A model generated the notes under the pieces. That model was not told the origin of the DNA. It made no database searches and worked only from the letters and a program-made list of their open reading frames with translations. 64,000 nt of DNA. It comes from Candidatus Epilinea brevis. Lineage in GTDB: Bacteria; Chloroflexota; Anaerolineae; Epilineales; Epilineaceae. The DNA is taken from contig JADJUE010000003.1 of assembly GCA_016710785.1 (NCBI GenBank), positions 496,001-560,000 of the forward strand. The letters are read 5' to 3'. The position numbers and the translations under genes are program-made. Shown one piece after another: positions 35,839 through 45,152 of this stretch (within the stretch, counting starts at the first letter, position 1; every line of letters starts with the position of its first letter).

Positions 35839-38742
35839 TCAGGGCGGCGCGCTGGCGCTCGCGCCGTCCGCCGCCGGCAGCACCCGAAGGCGGCCGACCT
35901 CCACCAGATCCGCCGCCATGGGCGCCTGGCCGGACGGCTCGAGGCGCCGCCCTGTTATCGGGTGATACAGGCCGGTCAGGATCCGATAGGTTCCCGACAC
36001 CAATGCCTCGGTCGCCAGCGGATGGCGATCGACGATGACCTCGCCGCGCAGCCAGTCGGCCGCGGGACGGGCGCCCTCCGCTGGCGGGCCGTCATGCTGA
36101 GCGACCACCTTGCCCGCCTCATCCAGAACCTGCACGGTGACCTGGTAGTTGACCGGAATGGGCGCCTCGGCCCGCCAGTAAAGCCCCACGGTCAGGCCCG
36201 CCCCCGCGCTGACGGTCGTCGTCTCGTCCAGGTCGGTGCCCAGCAGGCGCGCCACCGTCCCAAGACCCGCATCCAGACGGCGGTGCGGCTGCCCCGTCGG
36301 CAGATCGAAGATCAGGTCGTCGCGATCGGGGGCCCGCAGCTCGACCTCGCCGAGTTCGATGACCAGGGGCTCGGCAGCCTCCGCCGGCCACACGGCGCGC
36401 AGCCGGTAACGACCGGCTGGGGCCGTGGGTTCGGTGGGCAGGTAGGCGCGCTGAAGGATCAGGGGCGGCTGACCGTCGGCCACCGGCGGCAGCGAAGCGA
36501 GCACCTGCGGCCAGTCCGCCGCCACCGCCTCGTCTTCGTCCCGCGTGAGGGTCAGCCGGACCGGCGCTGCGCCACCGGCCACCGCACCGCCGTCCGACGG
36601 CAGAGACCACCAAAGGTCCAGGGGCAGGGCGGCGCCCGCCGCCACCGGCGCCGCGGGTAGCGGCCCGCGTCCCAGAAGGCGCGGCCAGACAGCCGGCGCC
36701 TCCTCCCGCAGATCCAGGTCCAGCAGCTGATCGGCGATCGCCGCCGGCTCCGCCCGCCAGGGTTCGATCTGCAGGGTGGCGATGGCCAGGCTCTGGCCCA
36801 AGGGCGCTCCGGTATCCGTCACAGCATCCAGGCCCTTGCTGTCGGGTCGGGCATAGAGCCCCAGCAGCAGATCATAGGACCCGGCCGGCAAGCCCCAGGG
36901 CACGGTGATGGCGACGCTTCCGGCGGTGAATTCGCCGGGAAGCCAGGCGCTGGTAGGCCGTCGATGGAGCTTCTGGGACGAAGGATCGGAGGCGAAGAGC
37001 CCGCCGTCGGCCTGCGACCATTCGATGCCCGCCGCGTCGATCAACCGCAAGGTCATCCCCAGATCCCTGTCGATAGGCGCCTCTCCTTCGGCCGGCGCCT
37101 GCCAGGCACTCTGCACCGCAACCCGATCGCCGGAGCCGGCGCTTGTCCGATCCGGTGCAGCCGCCAGCAGCCGCGGCCCCCCGACGAAGCGCGCCCGGGT
37201 CGGCAGCGGACGTTCCTTGGCCGCGTAGACGTCGTAGCGCTGGACGTCGCGGCGGAGGCTGCCGGCGGGAGGGCCGTAATGCTCGCTCAGCCAGGCCTCG
37301 AAATCGGCCCGATCCGCGGCCTTGAAGAAGCGCGTATGGGCGTACTCCGGATCGGTGTCCAGGATCACCAAGGGCGGGCGCCGGCCGGCCAGTTCCTCCG
37401 CCAGGCGCCGCCAGGTGATCTGGCCACTCTGCGCCGCCCCCGCCGATAGCGAGGCCGCTGAGTAGGTGGTCGGCCGAAGCGCATAGAAGTTGAGTTCGGA
37501 GTAGTCGGAGAGGAGCAGGTCATCCGGCGTGGTCAGCAGGGAGACGAAGGAGGCCAGGCTCGTGGTTCCCGTCTCCCAGCTATAGGCCACATCGCGGTCC
37601 CAGAGCCGCCAGGGCACCAGGAGAGCGGCGATGAGCGCCAAGGACAGCAGCGCCGACGGTTCCAGGACGCGTCGCCGCCCCGTCGCGGCCGTCGGCTCGC
37701 GCCCCTCCGCTGCCAGACGCAGCATGGCGACGCCAAACAGCGTCGCCAGCGCCGGGACCAGGTACAAGAGATGTCGGGTGTATTTCTCGCGGGACAGCAG
37801 GAAGAAGACCAGCACAGTAGGCAGCTGGGCGACGAATAAGGCGATGCGCCGTTCGCGACCGCGCCAGGCCACCACCGCAAGAGCTACCGCCGGGAAGGCG
37901 AGCAGCGCGTTGCCCGGCTCGCGCAGGGCGCGGCTGAGAAAGGCCCAGGCATCCGTCAACACCCGCCACCAGGCCAGGCCTTGGTTCTGCATGGTGTGGT
38001 GCACGACGACGTCCTCGACCACCTGGCAGCCCGATAGCATGAAGGCACCCATGACCCCGCCGACCAGCAGCGCGCAGGGCAGCAGGCTGGCGAGTGCGTC
38101 GCCCAGGACCGGTCGCAGCGGCCGGCGCCGCCAACGGGCGTCGATGGCCAGCCAGAGCAGGCAGCCGGCCAGCGGCAAGGGACCGAAAAGCTTGCTCAGC
38201 GTGGCCAGGCCGAAGGCCAGACCTGAGGCCGCCAGCCAGCGGCGGCGCGGAGGGTCCGCGGCGCCGGGCCGCGGGAAGATGCCGCGGCAGAAGAGGTAGA
38301 CCCCCAAGCTGGCCGCGAAGAGCATGAAGGGGTCAGACCGATAGCTTCGGCCGTGCAGGAAGACCTCGGGCTGCAGAAGGAAGGCGGAAGCGGCCACCAA
38401 CGCCGCCCAAGGCCCGAACAGGCGCCGAGCGCCCAGGTAGGTCCAGAAACCCGCGCCCAGGGTGAGGACGACGGACAGGGCCCGCGCCGCCCAGACGTCC
38501 GGACCGACCAGCCGCATCAGGAACCCGCCGGGAAAGAGGAAGGCCGGTAGCTGGGGCGTCAGGAAGTCGCAGTAGGGTCTCTCGCCCAAGGCGATGCGCC
38601 AGGCGGCATAGAGGTAGCTGCCCTCATCGTCATTGATCAGATAGCCGTCCAGGCGCCAGAAGTAGAGCCGGACGAGCAGCATGGCGACGACCAGGGTCAA
38701 GAGACCGGCAAGGCTCGGCCGGCGGCGAAGCGGCCACCGCAT
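35839..38742 (-). CDS. Large GT39-type membrane glycosyltransferase with C-terminal beta-sandwich region
   Basis: The 967-residue protein begins with about ten membrane helices and the loop motif 'LINDDEGSYLYAAWR', whose acidic pair suits a polyprenyl-phosphate-sugar transferase of the GT39/ArnT superfamily. From about residue 480 on it is soluble and beta-rich, with segments such as 'TVQVLDEAGKVVAQHDG' and 'LVIELGEVELRAPDRD' that resemble sugar-binding or immunoglobulin-like modules outside the cell. Its ATG overlaps the stop of the preceding glycosyltransferase gene by one base (TGATG). It is the last gene of the glycan operon. Confidence 0.85.
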   Translation of the reverse strand: MRWPLRRRPSLAGLLTLVVAMLLVRLYFWRLDGYLINDDEGSYLYAAWRIALGERPYCDFLTPQLPAFLFPGGFLMRLVGPDVWAARALSVVLTLGAGFWTYLGARRLFGPWAALVAASAFLLQPEVFLHGRSYRSDPFMLFAASLGVYLFCRGIFPRPGAADPPRRRWLAASGLAFGLATLSKLFGPLPLAGCLLWLAIDARWRRRPLRPVLGDALASLLPCALLVGGVMGAFMLSGCQVVEDVVVHHTMQNQGLAWWRVLTDAWAFLSRALREPGNALLAFPAVALAVVAWRGRERRIALFVAQLPTVLVFFLLSREKYTRHLLYLVPALATLFGVAMLRLAAEGREPTAATGRRRVLEPSALLSLALIAALLVPWRLWDRDVAYSWETGTTSLASFVSLLTTPDDLLLSDYSELNFYALRPTTYSAASLSAGAAQSGQITWRRLAEELAGRRPPLVILDTDPEYAHTRFFKAADRADFEAWLSEHYGPPAGSLRRDVQRYDVYAAKERPLPTRARFVGGPRLLAAAPDRTSAGSGDRVAVQSAWQAPAEGEAPIDRDLGMTLRLIDAAGIEWSQADGGLFASDPSSQKLHRRPTSAWLPGEFTAGSVAITVPWGLPAGSYDLLLGLYARPDSKGLDAVTDTGAPLGQSLAIATLQIEPWRAEPAAIADQLLDLDLREEAPAVWPRLLGRGPLPAAPVAAGAALPLDLWWSLPSDGGAVAGGAAPVRLTLTRDEDEAVAADWPQVLASLPPVADGQPPLILQRAYLPTEPTAPAGRYRLRAVWPAEAAEPLVIELGEVELRAPDRDDLIFDLPTGQPHRRLDAGLGTVARLLGTDLDETTTVSAGAGLTVGLYWRAEAPIPVNYQVTVQVLDEAGKVVAQHDGPPAEGARPAADWLRGEVIVDRHPLATEALVSGTYRILTGLYHPITGRRLEPSGQAPMAADLVEVGRLRVLPAADGASASAPP

Positions 38743-40043
38743 CAGGCGCCGGCCTCGCCCAAGGGCGGCGGCACCGACCTGCGAGACAACGCTCCGGCCA
38801 CAGGCCCGACCAGCACCCAGGCAGCCAGGAGAGCATAGAGCGGAACGATGGGCACCCGGTAGCGCGCCTCGGTGTTGGTAACCAGACAGACGATCAGCTG
38901 GCTACCGATGGTCAGGAGGAGCAGCAGGCGCGGATGCCACCGCCAGCGAGGCCGCACCACCAGGCTCAACAAAGCCCCGCCGAGGGCCAGGGGGTACAGC
39001 CACGGATCGTCGGGCGTCGCCATCAGCTCGTGCGAGACCTTGTGGCCGGCCTTGGCGGCCAGGAGAACCCGGAACTTGCGGGCGAAGATGCGCGGCAGAT
39101 CCTCAGGATGGCGGCGCATGTAGTCCAGCGCCGCTTGACGGAAAGCACCCTGCTCAGCCAACTCGCCCAGCTCCCGGGCGTCGATCGAGGCCTCCGAGGG
39201 CAGATCTTCCGGCGCGCTCAGGCCCTCCACCTTGACGATGCTGTTGTACAGTGTGAACCCGCCGTTGGTCGAGATGGGGATCAGGCGACCGTGGAACTGC
39301 CAGTTGCGCCAGGTCACCGGACCGATGGCCAGAAGGGCCCCCAAGGCCGCCAGCGTCACATGTCGCCAGCGTCGCTGCAGCCGCGGAGCGATGAGCAGCC
39401 ACACCAGATAGCCGGGCACCACGAAGATCACGAAGGGCCGGGTGAGGTTGGCCCAGCCCAGGACGTAGCCCGCCGCCAGGCTGAGCCAGGGCTGTTTGCG
39501 GCGCAGGGCCAACAGGGCCAGAGACAGGAAGGACAGGCATAGGAACAGATAGAGGGTCTCCGAGAGCAGCCGCGCCACGAAGAGCAGCAGGAAGTCGTAG
39601 CGGGCCATGAGCAGCGCCGCGGCCAGACCCGCGGCGCGCCCGGCCCAGCCACCGTAGACCAGGATGCCGAGGGCATAGATCAGCGCCAGGGCCACGGCAC
39701 CCATCCAGGCCTGGGTCAGGCGCACGGCAGGCCAGTTCTCGGTGCCCGCGATGCGGTAGACCAGGCCCAGGAAGAGGGCGTAGCCGGGCGGACGGTGGGT
39801 GAAGGATCCCATAGGATGCCAGGGAAAGGCCTGTTCCCGCGGCTCGGCGCCCTGCCCCAGTGACCAGGGCACCGCGTAGCGGTTGTAGAGCTCTTCCTCG
39901 GCCTGCGGCGGCAGGGTGTAGGATCGCGCGGCGCTCAGGCGCGGCCCCAGACCCAGGCCGACGATCAGCAGGATCAGGGCCAGATCCAGGATCGGCCTGA
40001 ATCGCCGCCAATGCGACCCGCTCGGCAGGCCTTGCGCTGGCAT
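38742..40043 (-). CDS. Membrane glycosyltransferase, GT39/GT83-like
   Basis: A 433-residue protein with about eleven hydrophobic segments and the loop stretch 'PPQAEEELYNRYAVPW', where the acidic residues replace the classical Asp-Glu motif. 'FTHRPPGYALFLGL' and 'YRVPIVPLYALLAAW' are characteristic of mannosyl- or arabinosyl-transferase relatives. GAGG lies 6 bases before the ATG. It should act at the outer face of the membrane. Eighteen bases separate it from the upstream BNR gene and it overlaps the downstream large glycosyltransferase. Confidence 0.85.
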   Translation of the reverse strand: MPAQGLPSGSHWRRFRPILDLALILLIVGLGLGPRLSAARSYTLPPQAEEELYNRYAVPWSLGQGAEPREQAFPWHPMGSFTHRPPGYALFLGLVYRIAGTENWPAVRLTQAWMGAVALALIYALGILVYGGWAGRAAGLAAALLMARYDFLLLFVARLLSETLYLFLCLSFLSLALLALRRKQPWLSLAAGYVLGWANLTRPFVIFVVPGYLVWLLIAPRLQRRWRHVTLAALGALLAIGPVTWRNWQFHGRLIPISTNGGFTLYNSIVKVEGLSAPEDLPSEASIDARELGELAEQGAFRQAALDYMRRHPEDLPRIFARKFRVLLAAKAGHKVSHELMATPDDPWLYPLALGGALLSLVVRPRWRWHPRLLLLLTIGSQLIVCLVTNTEARYRVPIVPLYALLAAWVLVGPVAGALSRRSVPPPLGEAGA

Positions 40044-40061
40044 CGGTTGCCTCGCTCACCC

Positions 40062-42311
40062 TCAGGGGGTGAAGACCTTCGCGTAGTTGAGCAGGTCCAC
40101 GATGCGGAACAACAGATAGGTCTGCCCGTCCGGAGCCAGCGCCGCGCCGCGGAAGTCCTTGAGCCCGTTGGGGCCCATGGTCCAACTGTTGCCACGGTTG
40201 GTCGACCAGTAGACGCCGGAATCCCCGGCAGCCACGAGCACCGCGGTGAAGAACGGCTGGCTGAGGGACCGGGCATCCACCGCCCGAACCGCGGTGCTGG
40301 GCATGTTGCCGGGCTTGTTCCAGGTCTTTCCAGCGTCCGACGAGAGCAACAGGCCCCGATCCGTCCCGACAAGCACCCGCAGCGGATCCGTTCCCGCCAG
40401 CACCGTGGCAAGGTCCAGGATTCCGCTCTGCCGCAGGTAGGAGGCCTGGATGCCCTCCCAGGACTGACCGCCGTCCCGTGACACCTTGAGCGGCCAGTCG
40501 TCCAGGCTGCGCTTGTCCGCCGGGAGGTTGTACGCCGCATAGAGGGTGCGGTCGCGCGCGTAGTCGGCGGAGAAGGCCACCGCCGACCAGTCGAATTCGA
40601 CGGATTGTCCGGCCACGGGGCTCCAGCTGTCGCCACCGTCACGGGAGATCTGCCGGGCCGCGACGACCGTGCGATCGTTGGCGAAGTCCGGCGAGACGGC
40701 CAGGGACCGCGCCGGGACCGGTCCACCCGTCCGCCGCCAGCTCTGCCCGCCGTCACGGCTGAGCCAGACCCCGCTCTCCGTCGCCGCGAACACGGTCCCT
40801 CCCTGCCCCGGAACAGCGGCCAGCCGGTGGATCGTCTGCTCACTTCCCCGCGGGAGGGTCGCCTCCCCGGTCACCGCGGTCCAGCTGCTCCCGTTGTCCT
40901 GGCTGCGGTACAGCCCGCTGGCCCGGCTGCCGGCCAGGATGGCGCCGGAACCGTCGGTCAGGTGCAAGACGGCGGTCGGTTCGCCGCTCCCCAGGCTGCT
41001 GTCCGATGTCTTGTGTCCGGCTGCATCCCAGACCGCCCGCTCCCGGCCGTCCGGTTCCAGCGACAGGCGGCCCGGCCAGATGCCATCGCCGTCGGTGGCC
41101 AGGAACAGTTCGCGCGAGCCGCGAAAGCGCTCGATAGGCCCCAGGGTCTGGGCCTTGTAGAGAGTTGGCAGGGACAGGGCGGTCGGGCCTTTCCGCGGAT
41201 CCCAGTTGTAGGGGGTCTCGCTGCCTGAAACGCCGAAGTCGCGCGAAAGCGCGGCGCCGGTGCCCATCACGCCCGGCGCTCCGTCCACCCAGCTCCAGGT
41301 CTGGCCGCCGTCCTGGGAGAGCGCGCCGATCCGCCCCGGCGCGTCGACCGCGGCCAAGAGCACCGGGTCGTAGGGCCAGGCGTTGGAGACTGCCAGGTCC
41401 CGCACTTTGCCGCCGCTGAACGGCAGCCGCCGCCAGGCGACGCCCTTGTCGTCAGAGCGGTAGATGCCTTCCTTGTTGAAGGCGAAGACCGTCGGGTCGT
41501 CGGCATCGTAGCGCTGCTGCCGGTCGTCTCCGAACTCGCGCGGGAAGACGATGCCCTGCTCCTCGGGCTGGCCGCCGGCGGGGCCGAAAGCCGGGGCGCC
41601 GGCGGCGGTTGACGCCACCCGCTGCCAGGTCTGCCCGGCATCCTGGGAGCGGTAGATCCCGTCATCCGCACCAGCCAGGACCAACTCGTCGACCACGACG
41701 TTGGGCGAGAAGCCGGCGGCGCCCACCAGATGGTTCTCGCCGGCCCGGAGCACGGCCTGCGTCCAGCGGCTGCGTGAACGGTCGTAGCGGTAGAGCTGCC
41801 ATTCGGGTAAGGTGATGGCCAGGGCCTGTCCATCGCGGGCAAAGTTCTCGGACACCGACAGGAAGCGCATCTTCGCGCCCGGTTCCAGTTCGACCGGCGT
41901 CCAGCCGTTGCCCAGCGAATCCGATCGGTAACCCTTGCCGTTGACATCGTTGACCAGCAGCACGCCGTTGGCGGTGGCCACCATGTGCCGTAGCAGCAGG
42001 GGGCTGTCGACGGTGGTCCAGCGGGCGCCGCGGTCGGCCCGAGCCAGCCGGCCGCCCACGGCGATGATCTGTTGGTTGTCCTTGCTCAGGGGGGCTCCGG
42101 GCGGCAGGTCAAAGCTGTCCACGCCGTAGAAGGCGCCTCCGGGGAGGGTCGCGGGCTTGAAATCAGCCGCGGACGGTGGCGCCTGTTGGTCGCTGCCGTC
42201 CGGAGCCGCCCACCCAGCCGGCGTATGGGCCAGCCTTGCCAGGACCAGGACTGCCAGTCCTGCCGCAAGCGCTGTTCGCGCGCCAACCGCGGATGGTCGT
42301 CTCTGTCTCAT
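40062..42311 (-). CDS. Secreted BNR/VPS10-like beta-propeller protein
   Basis: A 749-residue exported protein with a Sec signal at residues 1-35 ('ALAAGLAVLVLARLAHTPAG') and many Asp-box repeats, such as YRSQDAGQTWQRV, YRSDDKGVAWRRL, LSRDGGQSWRRTG and LSSDAGKTWNKPG. The number of repeats suggests two or more propellers as in VPS10/sortilin-like folds. No catalytic residues are evident, so a binding or scaffolding role in the cell surface is likely. AGGAGGAG is 6 bases before the ATG at 42311. It sits inside a glycosyltransferase operon. Confidence 0.87.
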   Translation of the reverse strand: MRQRRPSAVGARTALAAGLAVLVLARLAHTPAGWAAPDGSDQQAPPSAADFKPATLPGGAFYGVDSFDLPPGAPLSKDNQQIIAVGGRLARADRGARWTTVDSPLLLRHMVATANGVLLVNDVNGKGYRSDSLGNGWTPVELEPGAKMRFLSVSENFARDGQALAITLPEWQLYRYDRSRSRWTQAVLRAGENHLVGAAGFSPNVVVDELVLAGADDGIYRSQDAGQTWQRVASTAAGAPAFGPAGGQPEEQGIVFPREFGDDRQQRYDADDPTVFAFNKEGIYRSDDKGVAWRRLPFSGGKVRDLAVSNAWPYDPVLLAAVDAPGRIGALSQDGGQTWSWVDGAPGVMGTGAALSRDFGVSGSETPYNWDPRKGPTALSLPTLYKAQTLGPIERFRGSRELFLATDGDGIWPGRLSLEPDGRERAVWDAAGHKTSDSSLGSGEPTAVLHLTDGSGAILAGSRASGLYRSQDNGSSWTAVTGEATLPRGSEQTIHRLAAVPGQGGTVFAATESGVWLSRDGGQSWRRTGGPVPARSLAVSPDFANDRTVVAARQISRDGGDSWSPVAGQSVEFDWSAVAFSADYARDRTLYAAYNLPADKRSLDDWPLKVSRDGGQSWEGIQASYLRQSGILDLATVLAGTDPLRVLVGTDRGLLLSSDAGKTWNKPGNMPSTAVRAVDARSLSQPFFTAVLVAAGDSGVYWSTNRGNSWTMGPNGLKDFRGAALAPDGQTYLLFRIVDLLNYAKVFTP

Positions 42312-42343
42312 GCGCCTCTCCTCCTGGTGGGTCCGGGCCAGGC

Positions 42344-43366
42344 TCAACCGTGCTGAGGTAGGCCTGGGCGGTCGAGAACCTCGCGAACAGCATAGATCGG
42401 CTTGTTCTGGGATTCGTAATAGGTCCGGACCATGAGTTCGCCAAGAAATCCCATGGAGATGAACTGCACGCCGATGATCATCAGCAAGGCTGCGAGCAGC
42501 AGCAGGGGGCGGCCCCCGATATCATGCCCCAGGACCAGCTTCTCCCAGGTCAGGTAGACCGCCGTGAGCATGCCCATCCCCAGGGTGGCGAAGCCCATGC
42601 CCCCGAAGATATGGATGGGCCGCGTGGCGTAGTTGAGCAGGAAATGCAGCGTCAAGAGATCCAGCAACACGCGCGGTGCCCGTTTCAGACCCCTGCCGTA
42701 CTTTGAACTGCCGTGGGCCCGGACATTGTCACGCACCGGCACCTCGCCAACCCGCACGCCGTACCAGCTGGCGACCGCGGGGATGAAGCGATGGAAGTTG
42801 CCGTAGAGGCGGGTGTTCTTCACCACCTCGCTACGGTAGGCCTTGAGCGAGCAACCCGTGTCTTTGAGGCTGACACCGGTCAGGCGGCGCATGACCAGGT
42901 TGCCGAACTTGGACGGGATGCGGCGCAGCAGCAGCGGCTCCTTGCGGTTCTGCCGCCAGCCGCTGACGATGTCGAAGTCGCCGCGCTCCATCTCCGCCAG
43001 CAAGGCGGAGACATCGTCGGGGTCGTTCTGCAGGTCCGCGTCCATCGTGATCACGATGTGACCCCGGGCGGCATCGAAGCCCGCGGCGAAAGCCGGCGTC
43101 TGCCCAAAGTTGCGCCGGAAGCGGATGATCGAGAAGCGGGGATCGTCCTCGTGTACGCGGCGCAGGGCCTCGAAGGAGCCATCGGTGGATCCGTCATCCA
43201 CCACGATCACCTCCCAGCTGCGTCCCAGGCGGTCCAAGGACGCCGCCAGCCGAAGCGCCAGCGCGGGGATGGTCTGCACCTCGTTGAAGAGCGGGATGAC
43301 CACAGTCAGATCCGGGCCGGCGGGTCGGATGGACGGGTCCGGGCGCTCGGCATCGAAGGGACTCAC
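42344..43366 (-). CDS. Polyprenyl-phosphate glycosyltransferase (GT2, DPM1/GtrB type)
   Basis: The 340-residue enzyme has a GT2 domain with 'TVVIPLFNEVQTIP', 'VIVVDDGSTDGS' and the metal-binding 'ITMDADLQNDP', then two C-terminal membrane helices. This arrangement is typical of enzymes that put a sugar on a polyprenyl phosphate. It would supply the carrier-linked sugar used by the GT39-type enzymes downstream. The start is GTG, overlapping the upstream epimerase stop as GTGA. Confidence 0.9.
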   Translation of the reverse strand: MSPFDAERPDPSIRPAGPDLTVVIPLFNEVQTIPALALRLAASLDRLGRSWEVIVVDDGSTDGSFEALRRVHEDDPRFSIIRFRRNFGQTPAFAAGFDAARGHIVITMDADLQNDPDDVSALLAEMERGDFDIVSGWRQNRKEPLLLRRIPSKFGNLVMRRLTGVSLKDTGCSLKAYRSEVVKNTRLYGNFHRFIPAVASWYGVRVGEVPVRDNVRAHGSSKYGRGLKRAPRVLLDLLTLHFLLNYATRPIHIFGGMGFATLGMGMLTAVYLTWEKLVLGHDIGGRPLLLLAALLMIIGVQFISMGFLGELMVRTYYESQNKPIYAVREVLDRPGLPQHG

Positions 43367-44373
43367 GACCTTCCCCCTGTCGGAACCGCGCGCCGCGTCT
43401 GCCAGTCCACCTGGGCGCGAAGGCCCGCCTCGATTCCAGTCCGCGGCATCCAGCCCAGCACCCGCCGCGCCTTGCCGGTGTCGGCCAGGGCCTGCAGCTG
43501 CTCGCCAGGTCGCGACGGCCCGTGAACGACCGTGGCCTCGCGCCCGATGATGCGCTCGATCAGGGCCAGGGCATCCAAGGCGGAGATGACCTCGCCGCCG
43601 CCGATGTTGAAGGTCTCGCCGACCACCTCCGGCACCGGCCCGCGGGCGAAGGCCGCGACGGTGGCAGCCACGCAGTCCGCAACATAGGTGTTGCCCCGGG
43701 ACTGGCGGCCGTCGCCGGCGATGGTGATGGTCTCGCCCTTGAGGATGTGGTCGATGAAGAGGTGATAGCCCATGTCCGGCCTCTGGCGCGGCCCGAAGAT
43801 GGAGAAGTAGCGCAGAACCGTGGCCTTGACTCCGAAGTTGGCGGCATAGGCCCCGACCAGGTGCTCGGCGGCCAGCTTGGTCACGCCGTAGGGCGAGATG
43901 GGCTGGGGCGGCTGGCGCTCGTCACCGGAGGAGTCACGTCCGTAGACCGACGAGGTGGACACATGGATGATGTGCCCGACGTTCTCGACCAGGACAGCGT
44001 CGAGCAGCCGCTGGGTGGCCAGGATGTTGCAGTCCTGGTAGAGCTTGAACCAGGTCCAGGAGCGCAGCAGCCCCCCCATGGCCGCCAGATGGAAGACCGT
44101 GTCGGCGCCCGCCACGAGCGGCCGCAGCTCCGCGCTGCGCAGATCCTCTTCCGCCAAGCGGAAGCCCGGCCGATCGCGCAGACCGGACAGGTTGTCTTCC
44201 TTGATCGCCCGATCGTAGTAATCGGTGAAGCAGTCGATACCCAGAACCTCGTGCCCGGCATCCAACAGGGCTTCGCAGAGGTGGCTACCGATGAAGCCGG
44301 CCGCGCCGGTGACGACGCAGCGGCGCGAAGGGCCGAGGATGGGTGGGGAGCCTGCGGTGCCGTTGTCAACCAT
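43363..44373 (-). CDS. NAD-dependent sugar-nucleotide epimerase/dehydratase
   Basis: A 336-residue extended short-chain dehydrogenase with the NAD motif VTGAAGFIGSHL, a 'STSSVYGRD' segment and the active-site Tyr-x3-Lys in SPYGVTKLAAEHL. It is most similar in pattern to UDP-glucose/UDP-glucuronate 4-epimerases, but the exact sugar cannot be told. It begins the minus-strand glycan operon. A TACAAT stands 9 bases before the ATG, so its mRNA may have almost no leader. Confidence 0.9.
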   Translation of the reverse strand: MVDNGTAGSPPILGPSRRCVVTGAAGFIGSHLCEALLDAGHEVLGIDCFTDYYDRAIKEDNLSGLRDRPGFRLAEEDLRSAELRPLVAGADTVFHLAAMGGLLRSWTWFKLYQDCNILATQRLLDAVLVENVGHIIHVSTSSVYGRDSSGDERQPPQPISPYGVTKLAAEHLVGAYAANFGVKATVLRYFSIFGPRQRPDMGYHLFIDHILKGETITIAGDGRQSRGNTYVADCVAATVAAFARGPVPEVVGETFNIGGGEVISALDALALIERIIGREATVVHGPSRPGEQLQALADTGKARRVLGWMPRTGIEAGLRAQVDWQTRRAVPTGGRS

Positions 44374-44382
44374 GGAAGTCAG

Positions 44383-44388
44383 ATTGTA
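44383..44388 (-). promoter_or_regulatory. -10 element of the glycan operon
   Basis: TACAAT on the minus strand, 9 bases before the epimerase ATG at 44373. No good -35 was found, so support is moderate. Confidence 0.35.
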
Positions 44389-44409
44389 GCCCGGCCGGGG
44401 CCGCCGGGT

Positions 44410-44859
44410 CTATTCGAGGATCCAGGTGTCGATGGCCCGCACGTATTCTGCGAAGTCGCCGGCAGCGAACCACAGCGCCAGTTCGCGCGCGGCCGACTCC
44501 GGACTGTCCGAGGCGTGAACCAGGTTGCGGCCCACCATGAGCCCGAAGTCGGCGCGGATGGACCCGGGGGTCGCCTCAGCCGGTCGCGTGCTGCCGACGG
44601 TGTTGCGGACCACGCCGATGGCTCCGGGGCCGTCGGCGGCCATGACCACCACCGGGCTGGAAATGATGTAGGCGATCAGGCCGTCGAAGAAGGGCTTGCC
44701 CTCATGCTCGGCGTAATGGCGGCGAGCCAGTTCGGGGGAGACGGACAGCAGCTTGAGGGCGCTGATCTTCAGGCCGCGCCGTTCGAAACGGGCGATGAGT
44801 TCGCCGACGAGCCCGCGCTGAACGGCATCGGGCTTGAGGATGATCAGGGTGCGTTCCAT
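44410..44859 (-). CDS. ndk: Nucleoside-diphosphate kinase
   Basis: Ndk balances nucleoside triphosphates by phosphate transfer through a phospho-His. The 149-residue protein matches the family throughout: 'MERTLIILKPDAVQRGLVGE' at the start, 'MAADGPGAIGVVRNTVGSTR', and the active-site His in GRNLVHASDSPESA. AAAGGA upstream of the ATG at 44859 and a -10 at 44915 support the start, although the frame runs on upstream. Confidence 0.97.
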   Translation of the reverse strand: MERTLIILKPDAVQRGLVGELIARFERRGLKISALKLLSVSPELARRHYAEHEGKPFFDGLIAYIISSPVVVMAADGPGAIGVVRNTVGSTRPAEATPGSIRADFGLMVGRNLVHASDSPESAARELALWFAAGDFAEYVRAIDTWILE

Positions 44860-44914
44860 GATGAAGTTCCTTTGCTGGATAGGGTCCGATGCGACTGGAG
44901 CGTGACCGGCGGCG

Positions 44915-44943
44915 ATCATACCCGTGGGTTCCGGTCGATCCAA
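44915..44943 (-). promoter_or_regulatory. Probable ndk promoter
   Basis: On the minus strand TTGGAT and TATGAT are 17 bases apart. The leader would be about 50 bases with AAAGGA near the start codon. Confidence 0.4.
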
Positions 44944-44999
44944 ATCCCGCGGCGATGGTCTTTAAGGTGTTTGCAGCTGGCGTTAAGCAATTTTATGTC

Positions 45000-45028
45000 T
45001 TGACATGCCTTCACCTGTCTGGTAAGAT
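45000..45028 (+). promoter_or_regulatory. Consensus sigma-70 promoter of the cohesin-like/LysM gene
   Basis: TTGACA (45000-45005), 17 bases, TAAGAT (45023-45028), with an AT-rich stretch just upstream (44960-44998) that could serve as an UP element. This is the best promoter in the window and predicts high expression. Confidence 0.75.
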
Positions 45029-45152
45029 GACTCCTGAGTATTAAGCTTTGGTGACTCGACATCTCATCGGCGCCGCGCCATTGTCGCGGAACCGCAAGGG
45101 CCTGCTTGTCGAGCGCATGATCCGTACCCGTATCAGGAGGAAGACTTCCACT

